This document shows positions 6,509 through 14,883 of a DNA stretch of 15,773 bases, in pieces. The stretch's first letter is position 1. Each line of letters begins with the position of its first letter. Origin of the DNA: an uncultured Eubacteriales bacterium. Lineage in GTDB: Bacteria; Bacillota; Clostridia; Oscillospirales; Acutalibacteraceae. The notes below the pieces were generated by a model. It was given only the letters and a program-made list of their open reading frames with translations, searched no databases and had not been told where the DNA came from. The DNA is taken from NCBI GenBank assembly GCA_934726435.1, contig CAKVDR010000007.1:1-15773 (forward strand). Direction: 5' to 3'. Made by a program: the position numbers and the translations under genes.

Positions 6509-7117
6509 ATGGATTGGCTTTTTTATGAAAATAAATATATCTCGCAGGGGAAAAATCTAATTTGCGGAGTTGATGAAGCTGGCCGCGGGCCGCTAGCGGG
6601 GCCTGTTTGTGCTGCGGCGGTTATCATGCCCGAGGGGCTTATCATCGAAGGCGTTAACGACTCGAAAAAATTAACCGCAAAGAAACGCGAAAAGCTTTTT
6701 GACATAATCAAAAACGAAGCAATTTGCTATTCCGTTGCTTTTGCAAGCGCTAGCGAGATTGACGAAATAAACATTTTGAATGCGACGCATCTTGCTATGA
6801 CTCGTGCCGTTGAAGGCCTTGAAAAAGTCCCGGAAGTTGTTTTGGTTGATGGCAACAGTTTGCCAAAATGGTATTACGATTCAGAGGCGATTATTAAAGG
6901 CGACGCCGTTTGCCACAGTATTGCTTGCGCATCGATTTTGGCCAAAGTTTCAAGGGATAGACTGATGCTCCTCGAAGCCGAAAAATACCCGCAGTATTCT
7001 TTCGAAAATCACAAAGGCTACGGCACGAAAGTGCATGTTCAGGCGCTAAAGGAACATGGCCCATGCCCGATTCACAGAAAAACATTTCTTAAAAAGATTT
7101 TGAAAACAGATGAGTAA
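6509..7117 (+). CDS. rnhB: Ribonuclease HII
   Basis: RNase HII cuts the RNA strand of RNA:DNA hybrids and removes single ribonucleotides from DNA. The 202-residue protein has the active-site motif CGVDEAGRGPLAGPV (19-33, with Asp22 and Glu23), NDSKKL (50-55), VLVDGN (111-116, with Asp114) and GDAVCHSIACASILAKVSRDR (131-151), which carries the remaining catalytic acid. YPQYSFENHKGYGT (160-173) is the family's C-terminal box. The ATG follows the rbgA stop codon without a gap, and its Shine-Dalgarno (GGAGGA) is inside the rbgA coding sequence, implying coupled translation. The rbgA-rnhB pairing is common in Bacillota. Confidence 0.97.
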   Translation: MDWLFYENKYISQGKNLICGVDEAGRGPLAGPVCAAAVIMPEGLIIEGVNDSKKLTAKKREKLFDIIKNEAICYSVAFASASEIDEINILNATHLAMTRAVEGLEKVPEVVLVDGNSLPKWYYDSEAIIKGDAVCHSIACASILAKVSRDRLMLLEAEKYPQYSFENHKGYGTKVHVQALKEHGPCPIHRKTFLKKILKTDE

Positions 7118-7484
7118 CGATCTTGGAAAAGCAGGCGAGAGGGCAGTTGGGGAATATCTTGAAAATAAAGGCTTCCGAACAATTTGCTTTAACTATCACA
7201 GCCGTTTTGGCGAAATAGATATAATTTCGGAAAATGAGAAGTATACTGTTTTTGTGGAAGTTAAAACCAGAAAAAGCTTCAAATTTTCGCGCGCTATTGA
7301 AGCAGTTAACAAAAGCAAAAGGACTAAAATAATTAAAACCGCGCTTTGTTTTATAAGCGAAAATGGCCTTGCCAAGCAGCCTAGGTTTGACATCGCTGAA
7401 GTGCTCGCGGTTAAAAACAATGAATTTGAAATTATTTACCATGAAAATGCTTTTGATTCGGAGGAGTGCTATGCGATTTTTTGA
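7110..7484 (+). CDS. YraN/UPF0102 family nuclease-fold protein
   Basis: The 124-residue protein belongs to UPF0102 (YraN), a small family with a restriction-endonuclease-like core whose cellular role is not settled. The nuclease-type signature is present: GERAVGEYLENKGF (9-22), then FGEIDIIS (33-40) and VFVEVKTRKS (47-56), giving the E..D..ExK arrangement of PD-(D/E)XK folds. KRTKIIKTALCFI is also family-typical. Its ATG overlaps the last 8 nt of rnhB, and its end overlaps the next gene by 14 nt, so it lies in the middle of a translationally coupled trio. The rnhB-yraN adjacency is widespread in bacteria and suggests a DNA maintenance role, which is inference. Confidence 0.92.
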   Translation: MSNDLGKAGERAVGEYLENKGFRTICFNYHSRFGEIDIISENEKYTVFVEVKTRKSFKFSRAIEAVNKSKRTKIIKTALCFISENGLAKQPRFDIAEVLAVKNNEFEIIYHENAFDSEECYAIF

Positions 7485-8400
7485 TCTGCATTGCGACACA
7501 ATTTATGAAATCACTAAAAAAAACGGAGATATTTTCAAAAACGATTTTAGCGTTTCGCTTGAAAAAACAAAGAATTTGAAAAGTTACATAGGCTGTTTTG
7601 CAGTTTGGATTCCTGACAGTTTAAGAGGTCAGGCGGCTTTCGATTTTTTTGAAAAGTGCCAGGAAACTTTGCGTGCTCAGGCCAAAAAGCACGAAAATAC
7701 GGTTAGAATTTGCAAATCTGCCGATGATATTGAAAAAATTAAAAACGAAGGCGGAAACGGAATTATTCTAACGGTTGAGGGTTCTGCCGCGCTTGGGGGA
7801 GACATTTCGAGAGTTAGCTACCTTAAAAAATGCGGCGTTAAGATAATGACTCTAACTTGGAACGGCATTTGCGAGGCGGGTGACGGTGCTAAAGTAAATA
7901 ATCCGAAAGGACTTACAAAATTCGGCAAAAATCTCGTGAAGATACTTGAGGAGAATGATATAATAATTGATATTTCCCATGCGAGCGAGAAACTTTTTTA
8001 TGACGTTGCCGAAATTTGCGAAAAACCTATTGTTGCAACTCATTCAAATTGTAAGAAAATTTGTGATAATCCTCGCAATTTAACTGATGAGCAAATTAAG
8101 ATTATAAAAGAAAAGAATGGTCTTATCGGACTTACTTTTTGCAAAGATTTTTTGTCAAATTCTAAAGATGCTTCTATGGATGATATTTTAAGGCATTTTG
8201 AGTATTTTCTTTCGCTTTCTTGCGAGGATAATTTGGCTTTTGGAAGTGATTTTGACGGATCTGACACGCCAGAAGAAATAAACAGCATTGATAAGATTAA
8301 AAATCTTTATGAATATTTTTTGAAAAAGGGTTACAAAGAAAATTTACTTGATAAAGTGTTTTTCAGCAATGCTTTTAATTTTGTAAATAAAGTTTTTTAA
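7471..8400 (+). CDS. Membrane dipeptidase family (peptidase M19)
   Basis: This 309-residue zinc hydrolase resembles renal dipeptidase; bacterial members cleave dipeptides, including those with D-residues. The metal ligands expected of M19 are present: His7 and Asp9 in DLHCDT, Glu103 in TVEGS, His170 in ISHAS and His191 in THSNC, plus Asp260 in FGSDFDG. There is no signal peptide or membrane segment, so despite the family name it should be cytoplasmic. The frame is open from 7363, but that part lies inside yraN. ATG 7471 is 6 nt after GGAGG (7460-7464) and gives the normal N-terminus MRFFDLHCDT. Neighbouring genes do not point to a specific substrate. Confidence 0.94.
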   Translation: MRFFDLHCDTIYEITKKNGDIFKNDFSVSLEKTKNLKSYIGCFAVWIPDSLRGQAAFDFFEKCQETLRAQAKKHENTVRICKSADDIEKIKNEGGNGIILTVEGSAALGGDISRVSYLKKCGVKIMTLTWNGICEAGDGAKVNNPKGLTKFGKNLVKILEENDIIIDISHASEKLFYDVAEICEKPIVATHSNCKKICDNPRNLTDEQIKIIKEKNGLIGLTFCKDFLSNSKDASMDDILRHFEYFLSLSCEDNLAFGSDFDGSDTPEEINSIDKIKNLYEYFLKKGYKENLLDKVFFSNAFNFVNKVF

Positions 8401-8418
8401 CCGCAGAAAGGGGAATAA

Positions 8419-9111
8419 ATGGCTATTTTCACTATATCCGACCTGCATCTTTCATTTGGAAATGAAGAAAAATCCATGGAAGTCTTTGCAGGGTGGGGCA
8501 ACTACACCACTCGGCTTAAAGAAAACTGGGAAAAGACCGTGAAAAATGAAGACACAGTTATTATAATCGGTGATATTTCTTGGGCTATGAAGCTTGAAGA
8601 TTCTTACAAAGACTTTGAGTTTATAAACAATTTGCCGGGCAAGAAAATTTTAATCAAAGGAAATCATGATTACTGGTGGTCTACGACTGCTAAAGTTAAT
8701 AATTTTTTGAAGCAAAGCGGTTTCGAAAGCATTTCGATTCTCTATAACTCAGCTTTGAAAGTTGAAAACATTTGCGTGTGTGGAACAAGAGGCTGGCTTT
8801 ACCGCTGCGAAACAGATCAAGACAGGAAAATTTTGAATCGTGAAGTGGGCAGGCTTGAAAGGTCTTTAGACGAAGCAAAAAAAGAAAATTTGGAGCCTGT
8901 GGTGTTTCTTCACTATCCTCCTGTTTACGGAAATGAAGAATCTGAAGAGATTATAAATCTTTTGATTGAAAAAAAAGTTGAAAAGTGTTATTATGGACAT
9001 ATTCATGATGGCGGGGCAACGAAAAGGCTTGTTGAAGGAAATTATAAAGGAATTGATTTCAGGCTTGTTTCTTGCGATTACATAAATTTTTGCCCTGTTT
9101 CAGTCAGATAG
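8419..9111 (+). CDS. Metallophosphoesterase (calcineurin-like)
   Basis: The 230-residue protein has the complete set of two-metal phosphoesterase motifs: ISDLHLS (6-12; Asp8, His10), GDISWAM (51-57; Asp52), KGNHDYWW (80-87; Asn82, His83), FLHYPPVYG (163-171; His165) and YYGHIHDGG (191-199; His194, His196). The DYWW after GNH and the overall length resemble a family of predicted phosphohydrolases (COG1768-like) with no firmly assigned substrate. It has no signal peptide. ATG 8419 has AAAGGGG a few bases upstream and lies 18 nt after the dipeptidase stop, so it is probably the last gene of the rbgA-led unit. No terminator is visible before tig, 40 nt downstream. Confidence 0.92.
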   Translation: MAIFTISDLHLSFGNEEKSMEVFAGWGNYTTRLKENWEKTVKNEDTVIIIGDISWAMKLEDSYKDFEFINNLPGKKILIKGNHDYWWSTTAKVNNFLKQSGFESISILYNSALKVENICVCGTRGWLYRCETDQDRKILNREVGRLERSLDEAKKENLEPVVFLHYPPVYGNEESEEIINLLIEKKVEKCYYGHIHDGGATKRLVEGNYKGIDFRLVSCDYINFCPVSVR

Positions 9112-9151
9112 TTTTCATTATTTTCAAATTTATATTGAAAGGAAGATTTAA

Positions 9152-10438
9152 GTGAAATTAGTATCGTCAAAAAAAGTGGATGTTAATCGTTATGAATTGG
9201 AGGTTGAAGTTTCTGCCGAAGAATTCGCAAAAGAAGTTGACAAAGCTTATTTAAAACAAAAAAGCAAAATAACTATTCCGGGCTTCCGCAAAGGCAAGGC
9301 TCCTCGCAAGTTCATTGAAAAATATTATGGTGAGCAAGTTTTCTTCGAAGATGCTGTTAACGCAGTTTACGGTCCTTCAGTTGAAGCAGCTGCAAAAGAA
9401 GCAGGAATCGAACTCGTTGATGACAAAGTTGATTTTGAAGTTGTTAAACTCAGCAAAGAAGAAGGCCTTGTTTACAAAGTTAAAGTTACCGTTATGCCAG
9501 AAGTTGAGGTTGAAGGCTATAAAGGAATAGAAATTGAGAAAAAGGCAGCTCCAAAGATTTTAGCTAAAGATGTTGACGAAAGAATCAAAGCTATTCAAGA
9601 GCAAAATGCAAGGCTCGTTACATCTGAAGATGGAAAAGCTGAAAAAGGAGATGTAGTTAACATTGACTTTGAAGGATATGTTGACTCAGAAAAATTCGAC
9701 GGTGGCACAGCACAAGGAGTAGAACTTGAAATTGGCAAAGGCCAGTTCATCGCAGGTTTTGAAGATCAGATCATCGGCCATAAAGTAGGCGAAGAATTTG
9801 AAATCAACGTTACTTTCCCTGAAACTTACCACGTTGCTTCTCTTGCAAGCAAACCTGCAGTTTTCAAAACAAAATTAAATAAAATTCAAAAGAAAGATCT
9901 CCCGGTAGTTGACGATGAATTCGTTAAAGACGTTAGTGAATTTGAAAATTTAGAAGACTTCAAAAAAGACATCAAAAAGAAACTTTCAGACGAAGCTAAA
10001 GCTAAAAACGAAAGAGAAACTGAAACCGAAGTAATGGACAAATTCTTAGAACTCGTCAAGGCTGAAATTCCTGAAGCTCTTGTTAAAAACAAAGCTTTCG
10101 ATCTCGTTCGTGAGTTTGAATATAGACTCAAATCTCAAGGCATTGCTTTCAAAGATTACATGGCATACACAGGCCTTACAGTTGAAAAAATGATTGAAAA
10201 CTTTATGCCTGAAGCTGAAAAAACAGTTAAAGTTAACCTTGGCCTTAAAAAGGTTGCTGAGCTTGAAAAAATCGGCGCTTCTGATGAAGAAATCGAAAAA
10301 GAATATGAAGTAATTGCAAAAACATATTCTTTGAAACCTGAACAAGCTAAGAGATTAGTTCCTGCGGATGGACTCAAAAAAGACATGATTTCAAGAAAAA
10401 CAGTTGAATTCATTTGCAAAAACGCAGTAAAAAAATAA
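9152..10438 (+). CDS. tig: Trigger factor, ribosome-associated chaperone
   Basis: Trigger factor binds the exit tunnel of the ribosome and shields nascent chains; it also has peptidyl-prolyl isomerase activity. At 428 residues it has the standard length. The ribosome-binding loop GFRKGKAP is at 44-51, the FKBP-type domain runs from about 163 to 247 (GDVVNIDFEGYVD at 166, GFEDQIIGHKVGEEF at 202, FPETYH at 222), and the helical C-terminal domain follows. The start codon is GTG at 9152, with AAAGGAAG 6 nt upstream (9138-9145). Codon use is biased as in rplS, suggesting strong expression. It leads the protease cluster clpP-clpX-lon, a typical arrangement in Bacillota. Confidence 0.97.
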   Translation: MKLVSSKKVDVNRYELEVEVSAEEFAKEVDKAYLKQKSKITIPGFRKGKAPRKFIEKYYGEQVFFEDAVNAVYGPSVEAAAKEAGIELVDDKVDFEVVKLSKEEGLVYKVKVTVMPEVEVEGYKGIEIEKKAAPKILAKDVDERIKAIQEQNARLVTSEDGKAEKGDVVNIDFEGYVDSEKFDGGTAQGVELEIGKGQFIAGFEDQIIGHKVGEEFEINVTFPETYHVASLASKPAVFKTKLNKIQKKDLPVVDDEFVKDVSEFENLEDFKKDIKKKLSDEAKAKNERETETEVMDKFLELVKAEIPEALVKNKAFDLVREFEYRLKSQGIAFKDYMAYTGLTVEKMIENFMPEAEKTVKVNLGLKKVAELEKIGASDEEIEKEYEVIAKTYSLKPEQAKRLVPADGLKKDMISRKTVEFICKNAVKK

Positions 10439-10471
10439 CTATAAATTTTAAATAACAGAGAGGTTTTATAT

Positions 10472-11053
10472 ATGAGTTTAGTACCTTACGTTGTAGAGCA
10501 AACAGGTCGTGGAGAACGTTCTTATGACATATTTTCAAGACTGTTAAACGACAGAATAATTCTTCTTAACGAAGAAGTTAACTCGGCAAGTGCCGGTGTA
10601 GTTGTTGCGCAGCTTCTTTATCTTGAAGGTCAAGACGCCTCGAAAGACATAAGCCTTTATATAAATAGCCCTGGTGGGTCTGTAACTGATGGTATGGCTA
10701 TATATGACACAATGCAGTATATTAAGTGCGATGTTTCAACAATTTGCATGGGTTTGGCAGCGAGCATGGGAGCTTTCCTACTTGCTGCTGGAACCAAAGG
10801 CAAGAGATACGCCCTTCCAAACAGCGACATCATGATTCATCAGCCGAGCGGTGGAGCAAAAGGTCAAGCAACTGACATTAATATTCACGCTCAGCACATT
10901 TTAAAAACTAAAGAAAAATTAAACAGAATATTATCTGAAAAAACGGGTCAAAGCTACGAAACAATAGCCGCAGACACCGAAAGAGACAATTTCATGAGTG
11001 CCGAAGAAGCTTTGAAATACGGCCTTGTTGATAAAGTTCTTTACGAAAGATAA
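10472..11053 (+). CDS. clpP: ATP-dependent Clp protease proteolytic subunit
   Basis: ClpP forms the tetradecameric proteolytic chamber that works with ClpX or ClpC. At 193 residues it is full length. The catalytic triad Ser98 (GLAASMGAF), His123 (MIHQPSGG) and Asp172 (DTERDNF) is intact, with the same numbering as in B. subtilis Clp[21 protein letters not shown] (63-82) forms the oxyanion region. The N-terminus has little room for a propeptide ([11 protein letters not shown]). ATG is preceded by GAGAGG. tig lies 33 nt upstream and clpX 96 nt downstream, past a strong hairpin. No CtsR or CIRCE operator was recognised nearby. Confidence 0.98.
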   Translation: MSLVPYVVEQTGRGERSYDIFSRLLNDRIILLNEEVNSASAGVVVAQLLYLEGQDASKDISLYINSPGGSVTDGMAIYDTMQYIKCDVSTICMGLAASMGAFLLAAGTKGKRYALPNSDIMIHQPSGGAKGQATDINIHAQHILKTKEKLNRILSEKTGQSYETIAADTERDNFMSAEEALKYGLVDKVLYER

Positions 11054-11060
11054 AAAATTA

Positions 11061-11096
11061 AGTGGGCTGCCATGTTTTTCATGGCTTTGGCTCACT
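11061..11096 (+). other. Bulged hairpin between clpP and clpX
   Basis: GCCATG (11069-11074) and CATGGC (11080-11085) form a perfect 6-bp stem with a TTTTT loop. After a 3-nt bulge (TTT, 11086-11088), GGCTCACT (11089-11096) pairs with AGTGGGCT (11061-11068) using two G-T wobbles. The hairpin starts 7 nt past the clpP stop and is followed by GTTTGG rather than a T tract, so it is not a classical terminator. A role in RNA processing, mRNA stability or partial attenuation is possible. Confidence 0.7.
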
Positions 11097-11149
11097 GTTT
11101 GGTAAATAGCACTTTTTTAAGCACAAATTTTATGAATCGGTGGGTTGTT

Positions 11150-12511
11150 ATGAGTATTGATAAAGGAAGTAAAGACAGAGATCTGTGCTGTTCATTTTGT
11201 GGAAAACCTCAGTATGAAGCGAGAAAATTAGTTGCGGGTCCGGGGGTTTGCATTTGTGATGAATGTATTGATCTTTGCATAAACATTTTGGAAAATGAAG
11301 TTCCGGGTTTTAAAGGCAGAGAAATTGCTCATTCAAAAGATGATGCGCCTGAAATTAAAAGTGGCAGCAAAGAAAAAATTTTGCCTAAGCCGCAGGAAAT
11401 TAAAAAATATCTCGATGAATATGTTGTAGGTCAAGACCGTGCTAAAATTGCGCTTTCTGTTGCGGTTTATAACCATTACAAAAGAATATTTTTCGGCAAA
11501 GAAGATGAGAATGTTGAAATCAAAAAGAGCAATATTTTGCTTCTTGGCCCGACAGGCGTTGGTAAAACGCTTTTAGCTCAAACTTTAGCAAAAATTCTGG
11601 ATGTTCCTTTTGCAATTGCAGATGCCACAACACTCACTGAAGCGGGCTATGTGGGCGAAGATGTTGAAAACATCCTTTTAAGATTAATTCAAGCCGCTGA
11701 TTATGACGTAGAAAGAGCGCAGTGCGGCATAATTTACGTTGATGAGATTGATAAAATTGCAAGGAAATCTGAGAATGCTTCTATCACAAGAGATGTTAGT
11801 GGTGAGGGTGTCCAGCAAGCGCTTTTGAAAATCTTGGAAGGAACAACTTCTGCAGTGCCTCCAAAAGGCGGCAGAAAGCACCCTCAGCAAGAATTCATTC
11901 AAATTGACACTTCAAATATTCTTTTCATTTGCGGTGGTGCTTTTGAAGGAATTGAAAAAATAATCGAAAAAAGAATTCACACTTCTTCGCTCGGTTTTGG
12001 CGCTGAGGTTAAAACCAGAAAAGAGATCGATTCAACAGATTGGATGAGCAAGGTTATTCCTCAAGATTTCGTTAAATATGGTCTTATTCCTGAGCTCGTT
12101 GGAAGAATGCCGGTTATCACTTCGCTTAAAGGTCTTGATGAAGACGCTCTTGTGAAGATTCTTTCAGAACCGAAAGATTCGCTCATTAAGCAATATAAAA
12201 GGCTTTTCGAGCTTGATAAAGTTGAGCTTATTTTTGAAGATTCTGCTTTGAGGGCTATTGCTAAAAAAGCTATAAAAAGGAACATCGGCGCTAGGGGTCT
12301 TCGCTCAATTATCGAAGAAACGCTTCAGGGCGTTATGTTTGAAGTGCCTTCTAACCATAAAATTGATAAAGTTATTATCGATAAAGATGTGGTTAATGGT
12401 GAAAAAGAACCGGAATTCGTTTATGATGAAAATAGAAAACCGATTATGATTTCTATAAACCCTGACAAATTAAAAAGTAAAAATAAATCTAAAGATAATG
12501 CTGCGCCATAA
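11150..12511 (+). CDS. clpX: ATP-dependent Clp protease ATP-binding subunit ClpX
   Basis: ClpX is the AAA+ unfoldase that feeds substrates to ClpP. The 453-residue protein starts with a zinc-binding domain (Cys14, Cys17, Cys36, Cys39). The AAA+ module has Walker A GPTGVGKT (133-140), pore loop GYVG (167-170), Walker B IIYVDEID (194-201), the RKH loop (242-244), an arginine finger in ELVGRMP (315-321) and a sensor 2 region NIGARGLR. The ClpP-docking loop reads LGF (281-283) rather than IGF, a mild change that keeps the Gly-Phe pair. The frame is open from 11072, but that start lies in the hairpin. ATG 11150, with GGTGGG 5 nt upstream, gives the normal N-terminus. The next gene is lon. Confidence 0.97.
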   Translation: MSIDKGSKDRDLCCSFCGKPQYEARKLVAGPGVCICDECIDLCINILENEVPGFKGREIAHSKDDAPEIKSGSKEKILPKPQEIKKYLDEYVVGQDRAKIALSVAVYNHYKRIFFGKEDENVEIKKSNILLLGPTGVGKTLLAQTLAKILDVPFAIADATTLTEAGYVGEDVENILLRLIQAADYDVERAQCGIIYVDEIDKIARKSENASITRDVSGEGVQQALLKILEGTTSAVPPKGGRKHPQQEFIQIDTSNILFICGGAFEGIEKIIEKRIHTSSLGFGAEVKTRKEIDSTDWMSKVIPQDFVKYGLIPELVGRMPVITSLKGLDEDALVKILSEPKDSLIKQYKRLFELDKVELIFEDSALRAIAKKAIKRNIGARGLRSIIEETLQGVMFEVPSNHKIDKVIIDKDVVNGEKEPEFVYDENRKPIMISINPDKLKSKNKSKDNAAP

Positions 12512-12516
12512 AATTT

Positions 12517-12534
12517 CGGAGGTGATTAAAAATA
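12517..12534 (+). promoter_or_regulatory. Shine-Dalgarno and ATA initiation site of lon
   Basis: CGGAGGTGAT (12517-12526) matches nine of the ten bases of the extended anti-16S complement AGGAGGTGAT. In the lon frame the codons after the upstream TGA are TTA AAA ATA GAA GGG ATA AAT TTA. The codon at normal spacing (9 nt after GGAGG) is ATA at 12532-12534. The first in-frame NTG is GTG at 12568, 45 nt from GGAGG. Confidence 0.55.
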
Positions 12535-14883
12535 GAAGGGATAAATTTAGAAGAAAAAACCATTCCAGTGATTCCTCTTTGTGATTTTGTTATGTTCCCT
12601 GATTTAGTTCTTCATTTTGATATCAGCAAAAAAGCTTCACTAAATGCTATTAGTGAGGCTACTCGTGCTAATGAAGAAATATTTTTAGTTGCAAAAAAGG
12701 ATGCAAATAAAGAAAGTTTTGATGAAAATAATTATTATTCTGTTGGAACTGTTGTTAAAGTTAGAGAAATTTTAAAGCAAGGCACGGATTTCATGAGAGT
12801 TTTAGTTGAAGGTATTTGCCGTGCAAAAGCTACTGAATTTTTCGAAAGTGAAGATTGCATAAGGGCTAAAGTGACTAAAATGACACCATTTTTGGCTCAG
12901 AATGATCCTTTTGATGAGGCGCTTTGTTCCAAAGTTAAAGATATGTTCACTGAATACCTTGCGCTTTCAAGCATAAATTCAAAAGAAATTGCCAGTGACC
13001 TTATTTTTGATATTGCTAACTGTGACGATATGAGCAAACTCGCAGATTACGTGGCAACTAATGTTTCATTTAAATTTGAAATCAAGCAATCGCTTCTTGA
13101 AGAAGAGAACTCTTTGATTAGGCTTCAGAAAATTTTGGTTTTGCTTTTAAAAGAAATTGAAATCTTGAAGCTTAAAAATGAGATTTCTCTCAAAACAAAA
13201 ACTAACATGAATAAATCTCAAAAAGAGTATCTTTTAAGAGAACAAATGAGAGCGATTTCTCAAGAGCTTGGTGAAGATTCCGACCCTGGCAGCGAAGCCC
13301 GTGAATACATGAAAAAAATTGAAAAGCTTTCTCTTCCCAGCGAAGTTCGCGAGAAATTAATTAAAGAATGCAAAAATTTTGCAAAAACTCCTTCAAGTTC
13401 TCCGGATGCAAATATTCAAAGGAATTATCTTGAGTTTTGCCTGTCGCTTCCGTGGAATACTTCTGACAAAGAAACTATTAATATCAAAAAAGCTGAAAAA
13501 ATTCTCGATGATGAGCATTACGGCCTTAAAGATGTTAAAAAGCGTATAATAGAATTTTTGGCGGTTAAAAAGCTTGCTTCTGATGTTAAAGGCCAGATTA
13601 TTTGTCTTTCAGGCCCTCCGGGAGTGGGCAAGACTTCTATTGCTAAGTCACTTGCCAAAGCTATTAACAGAAAATACGTCAGAATTTCCCTAGGTGGGGT
13701 TAACGACGAAAGTGAAATTCGCGGTCACAGAAAAACTTACGTTGGGGCAATGCCTGGTAGGATAATGTCTGCTATAAGCCAGATTAAAACTAATAATCCG
13801 CTTATTTTGCTAGATGAAATTGATAAACTTTCGAAAGACTACAAGGGTGACCCTGCAGCTGCACTTTTGGAAGTTTTGGACCCTGAACAAAATGCTAATT
13901 TCCACGATAGATATGTGGACATGCCTTTTGATTTGAGCAATGTTATGTTCATCGTAACTGCTAACGACAAGCATGCAATTCCTGGCCCACTTTATGATCG
14001 CATGGAAGTAATCGAGCTTTATAGCTACAGTTACGAAGATAAGTTCAACATCGCAAAAGACCATTTAATTTCCAAGCAGCTCAAACGTCATGGCCTTACA
14101 AGAAAAAATTTTGGAATTAGCGATGAAGCTCTTAAAAAATTAATTGAGTGCTATACAAAAGAAGCGGGTGTAAGAGAGCTTGAAAGAAAAATCGCTTCTA
14201 TTATGAGGAAAATTGCCACGGGAATAGTTTCCGGAGAAGCTAAATCCGTTTTTGTTGATGAAGAAAATCTTGTTACACTTCTTGGCCCTGAAAAATTCAA
14301 AAAAGAAATTCACGAAAAAGAGAATCAAATCGGCGTTGTGAACGGTCTTGCTTGGACTTCTGTGGGCGGTGAGCTTCTTCCTATTGAAGTTGCTTTAATG
14401 AAGGGCAAGGGCAAACTTCAGCTTACGGGTTCGCTCGGAGATGTCATGAAAGAATCGGCTCAAATTGCGCTTAGTTATATAAGAAGTAATGCAAAAAAGC
14501 TAGGAATTAAACCTGATTTTTACGATAAATTCGACATCCATATTCATGCTCCGGAGGGTGCTGTGCCGAAAGATGGCCCTTCCGCAGGTGTTACGATGAC
14601 AACCGCGCTTGTTTCTGCGCTGAGCAAAAAGCCTGTTTATTCAAATGTTGCTATGACGGGCGAAATTACATTAACGGGCAAAGTCCTTCCGATCGGCGGG
14701 CTTAAAGAAAAAACCATGGCGGCTTACAAAGAAGGAATCAAAACTGTGATTATTCCTTCTGGCAACAAAAATGACCTTCAAAAAATAGACGATGTAGTTA
14801 AAAATTCGGTTAAATTCGTGACTGCTGAAACTTTAGAAACAGTGTTTGAAAACGCACTTGAAACAAGGAATGCTAAAAAATGA
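12532..14883 (+). CDS. lon: ATP-dependent protease Lon (LonA), apparent ATA start
   Basis: Lon degrades misfolded and regulatory proteins in the cytoplasm. From the ATA at 12532 the protein has 783 residues: an N-terminal substrate-binding domain with a coiled-coil region (to about 300), an AAA+ module with Walker A GPPGVGKT (361-368) and Walker B LILLDEID (424-431), and a Ser-Lys protease domain with Ser684 in KDGPSAG and Lys727 in PIGGLKEK. I choose ATA because it is 9 nt after GGAGG. Residues upstream of the first NTG (GTG 12568) also align with other Lon proteins: IPV before IPLCDF matches IPLLPLRG of B. subtilis Lon. A conservative annotation would start at 12568 (771 residues), which removes part of the first beta strand. 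Its stop overlaps engB by 4 nt. Confidence 0.95.
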   Translation: MEGINLEEKTIPVIPLCDFVMFPDLVLHFDISKKASLNAISEATRANEEIFLVAKKDANKESFDENNYYSVGTVVKVREILKQGTDFMRVLVEGICRAKATEFFESEDCIRAKVTKMTPFLAQNDPFDEALCSKVKDMFTEYLALSSINSKEIASDLIFDIANCDDMSKLADYVATNVSFKFEIKQSLLEEENSLIRLQKILVLLLKEIEILKLKNEISLKTKTNMNKSQKEYLLREQMRAISQELGEDSDPGSEAREYMKKIEKLSLPSEVREKLIKECKNFAKTPSSSPDANIQRNYLEFCLSLPWNTSDKETINIKKAEKILDDEHYGLKDVKKRIIEFLAVKKLASDVKGQIICLSGPPGVGKTSIAKSLAKAINRKYVRISLGGVNDESEIRGHRKTYVGAMPGRIMSAISQIKTNNPLILLDEIDKLSKDYKGDPAAALLEVLDPEQNANFHDRYVDMPFDLSNVMFIVTANDKHAIPGPLYDRMEVIELYSYSYEDKFNIAKDHLISKQLKRHGLTRKNFGISDEALKKLIECYTKEAGVRELERKIASIMRKIATGIVSGEAKSVFVDEENLVTLLGPEKFKKEIHEKENQIGVVNGLAWTSVGGELLPIEVALMKGKGKLQLTGSLGDVMKESAQIALSYIRSNAKKLGIKPDFYDKFDIHIHAPEGAVPKDGPSAGVTMTTALVSALSKKPVYSNVAMTGEITLTGKVLPIGGLKEKTMAAYKEGIKTVIIPSGNKNDLQKIDDVVKNSVKFVTAETLETVFENALETRNAKK

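Noticed and set aside
7363..7470. Upstream extension of the dipeptidase frame inside yraN
   Set aside because: ATG 7471 has a good GGAGG and gives the standard M19 N-terminus; the extension is out-of-frame yraN sequence.
9112..9151. Promoter for tig in the 40-nt gap
   Set aside because: TATATT at 9131-9136 could be a -10, but no acceptable -35 lies upstream, so I did not call it.
10414..10445. TTGCAA and TATAAA as a clpP promoter at the end of tig
   Set aside because: The spacer would be 20 nt, too long for a normal sigma-A promoter; no better pair was found.
11107..11113. TAGCACT resembling half of a CIRCE (HrcA) operator upstream of clpX
   Set aside because: No matching inverted half-site follows at the required distance, so it is probably chance.
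11072..11149. Upstream extension of the clpX frame (26 extra residues)
   Set aside because: The extension starts within the hairpin, has no Shine-Dalgarno and no resemblance to ClpX; the normal N-terminus begins at 11150.
12522..12584. Alternative lon start at GTG 12522 in another frame, joined by a frameshift
   Set aside because: That frame encodes a short peptide unrelated to Lon and ends at a TGA; the GTG is also part of the Shine-Dalgarno itself.
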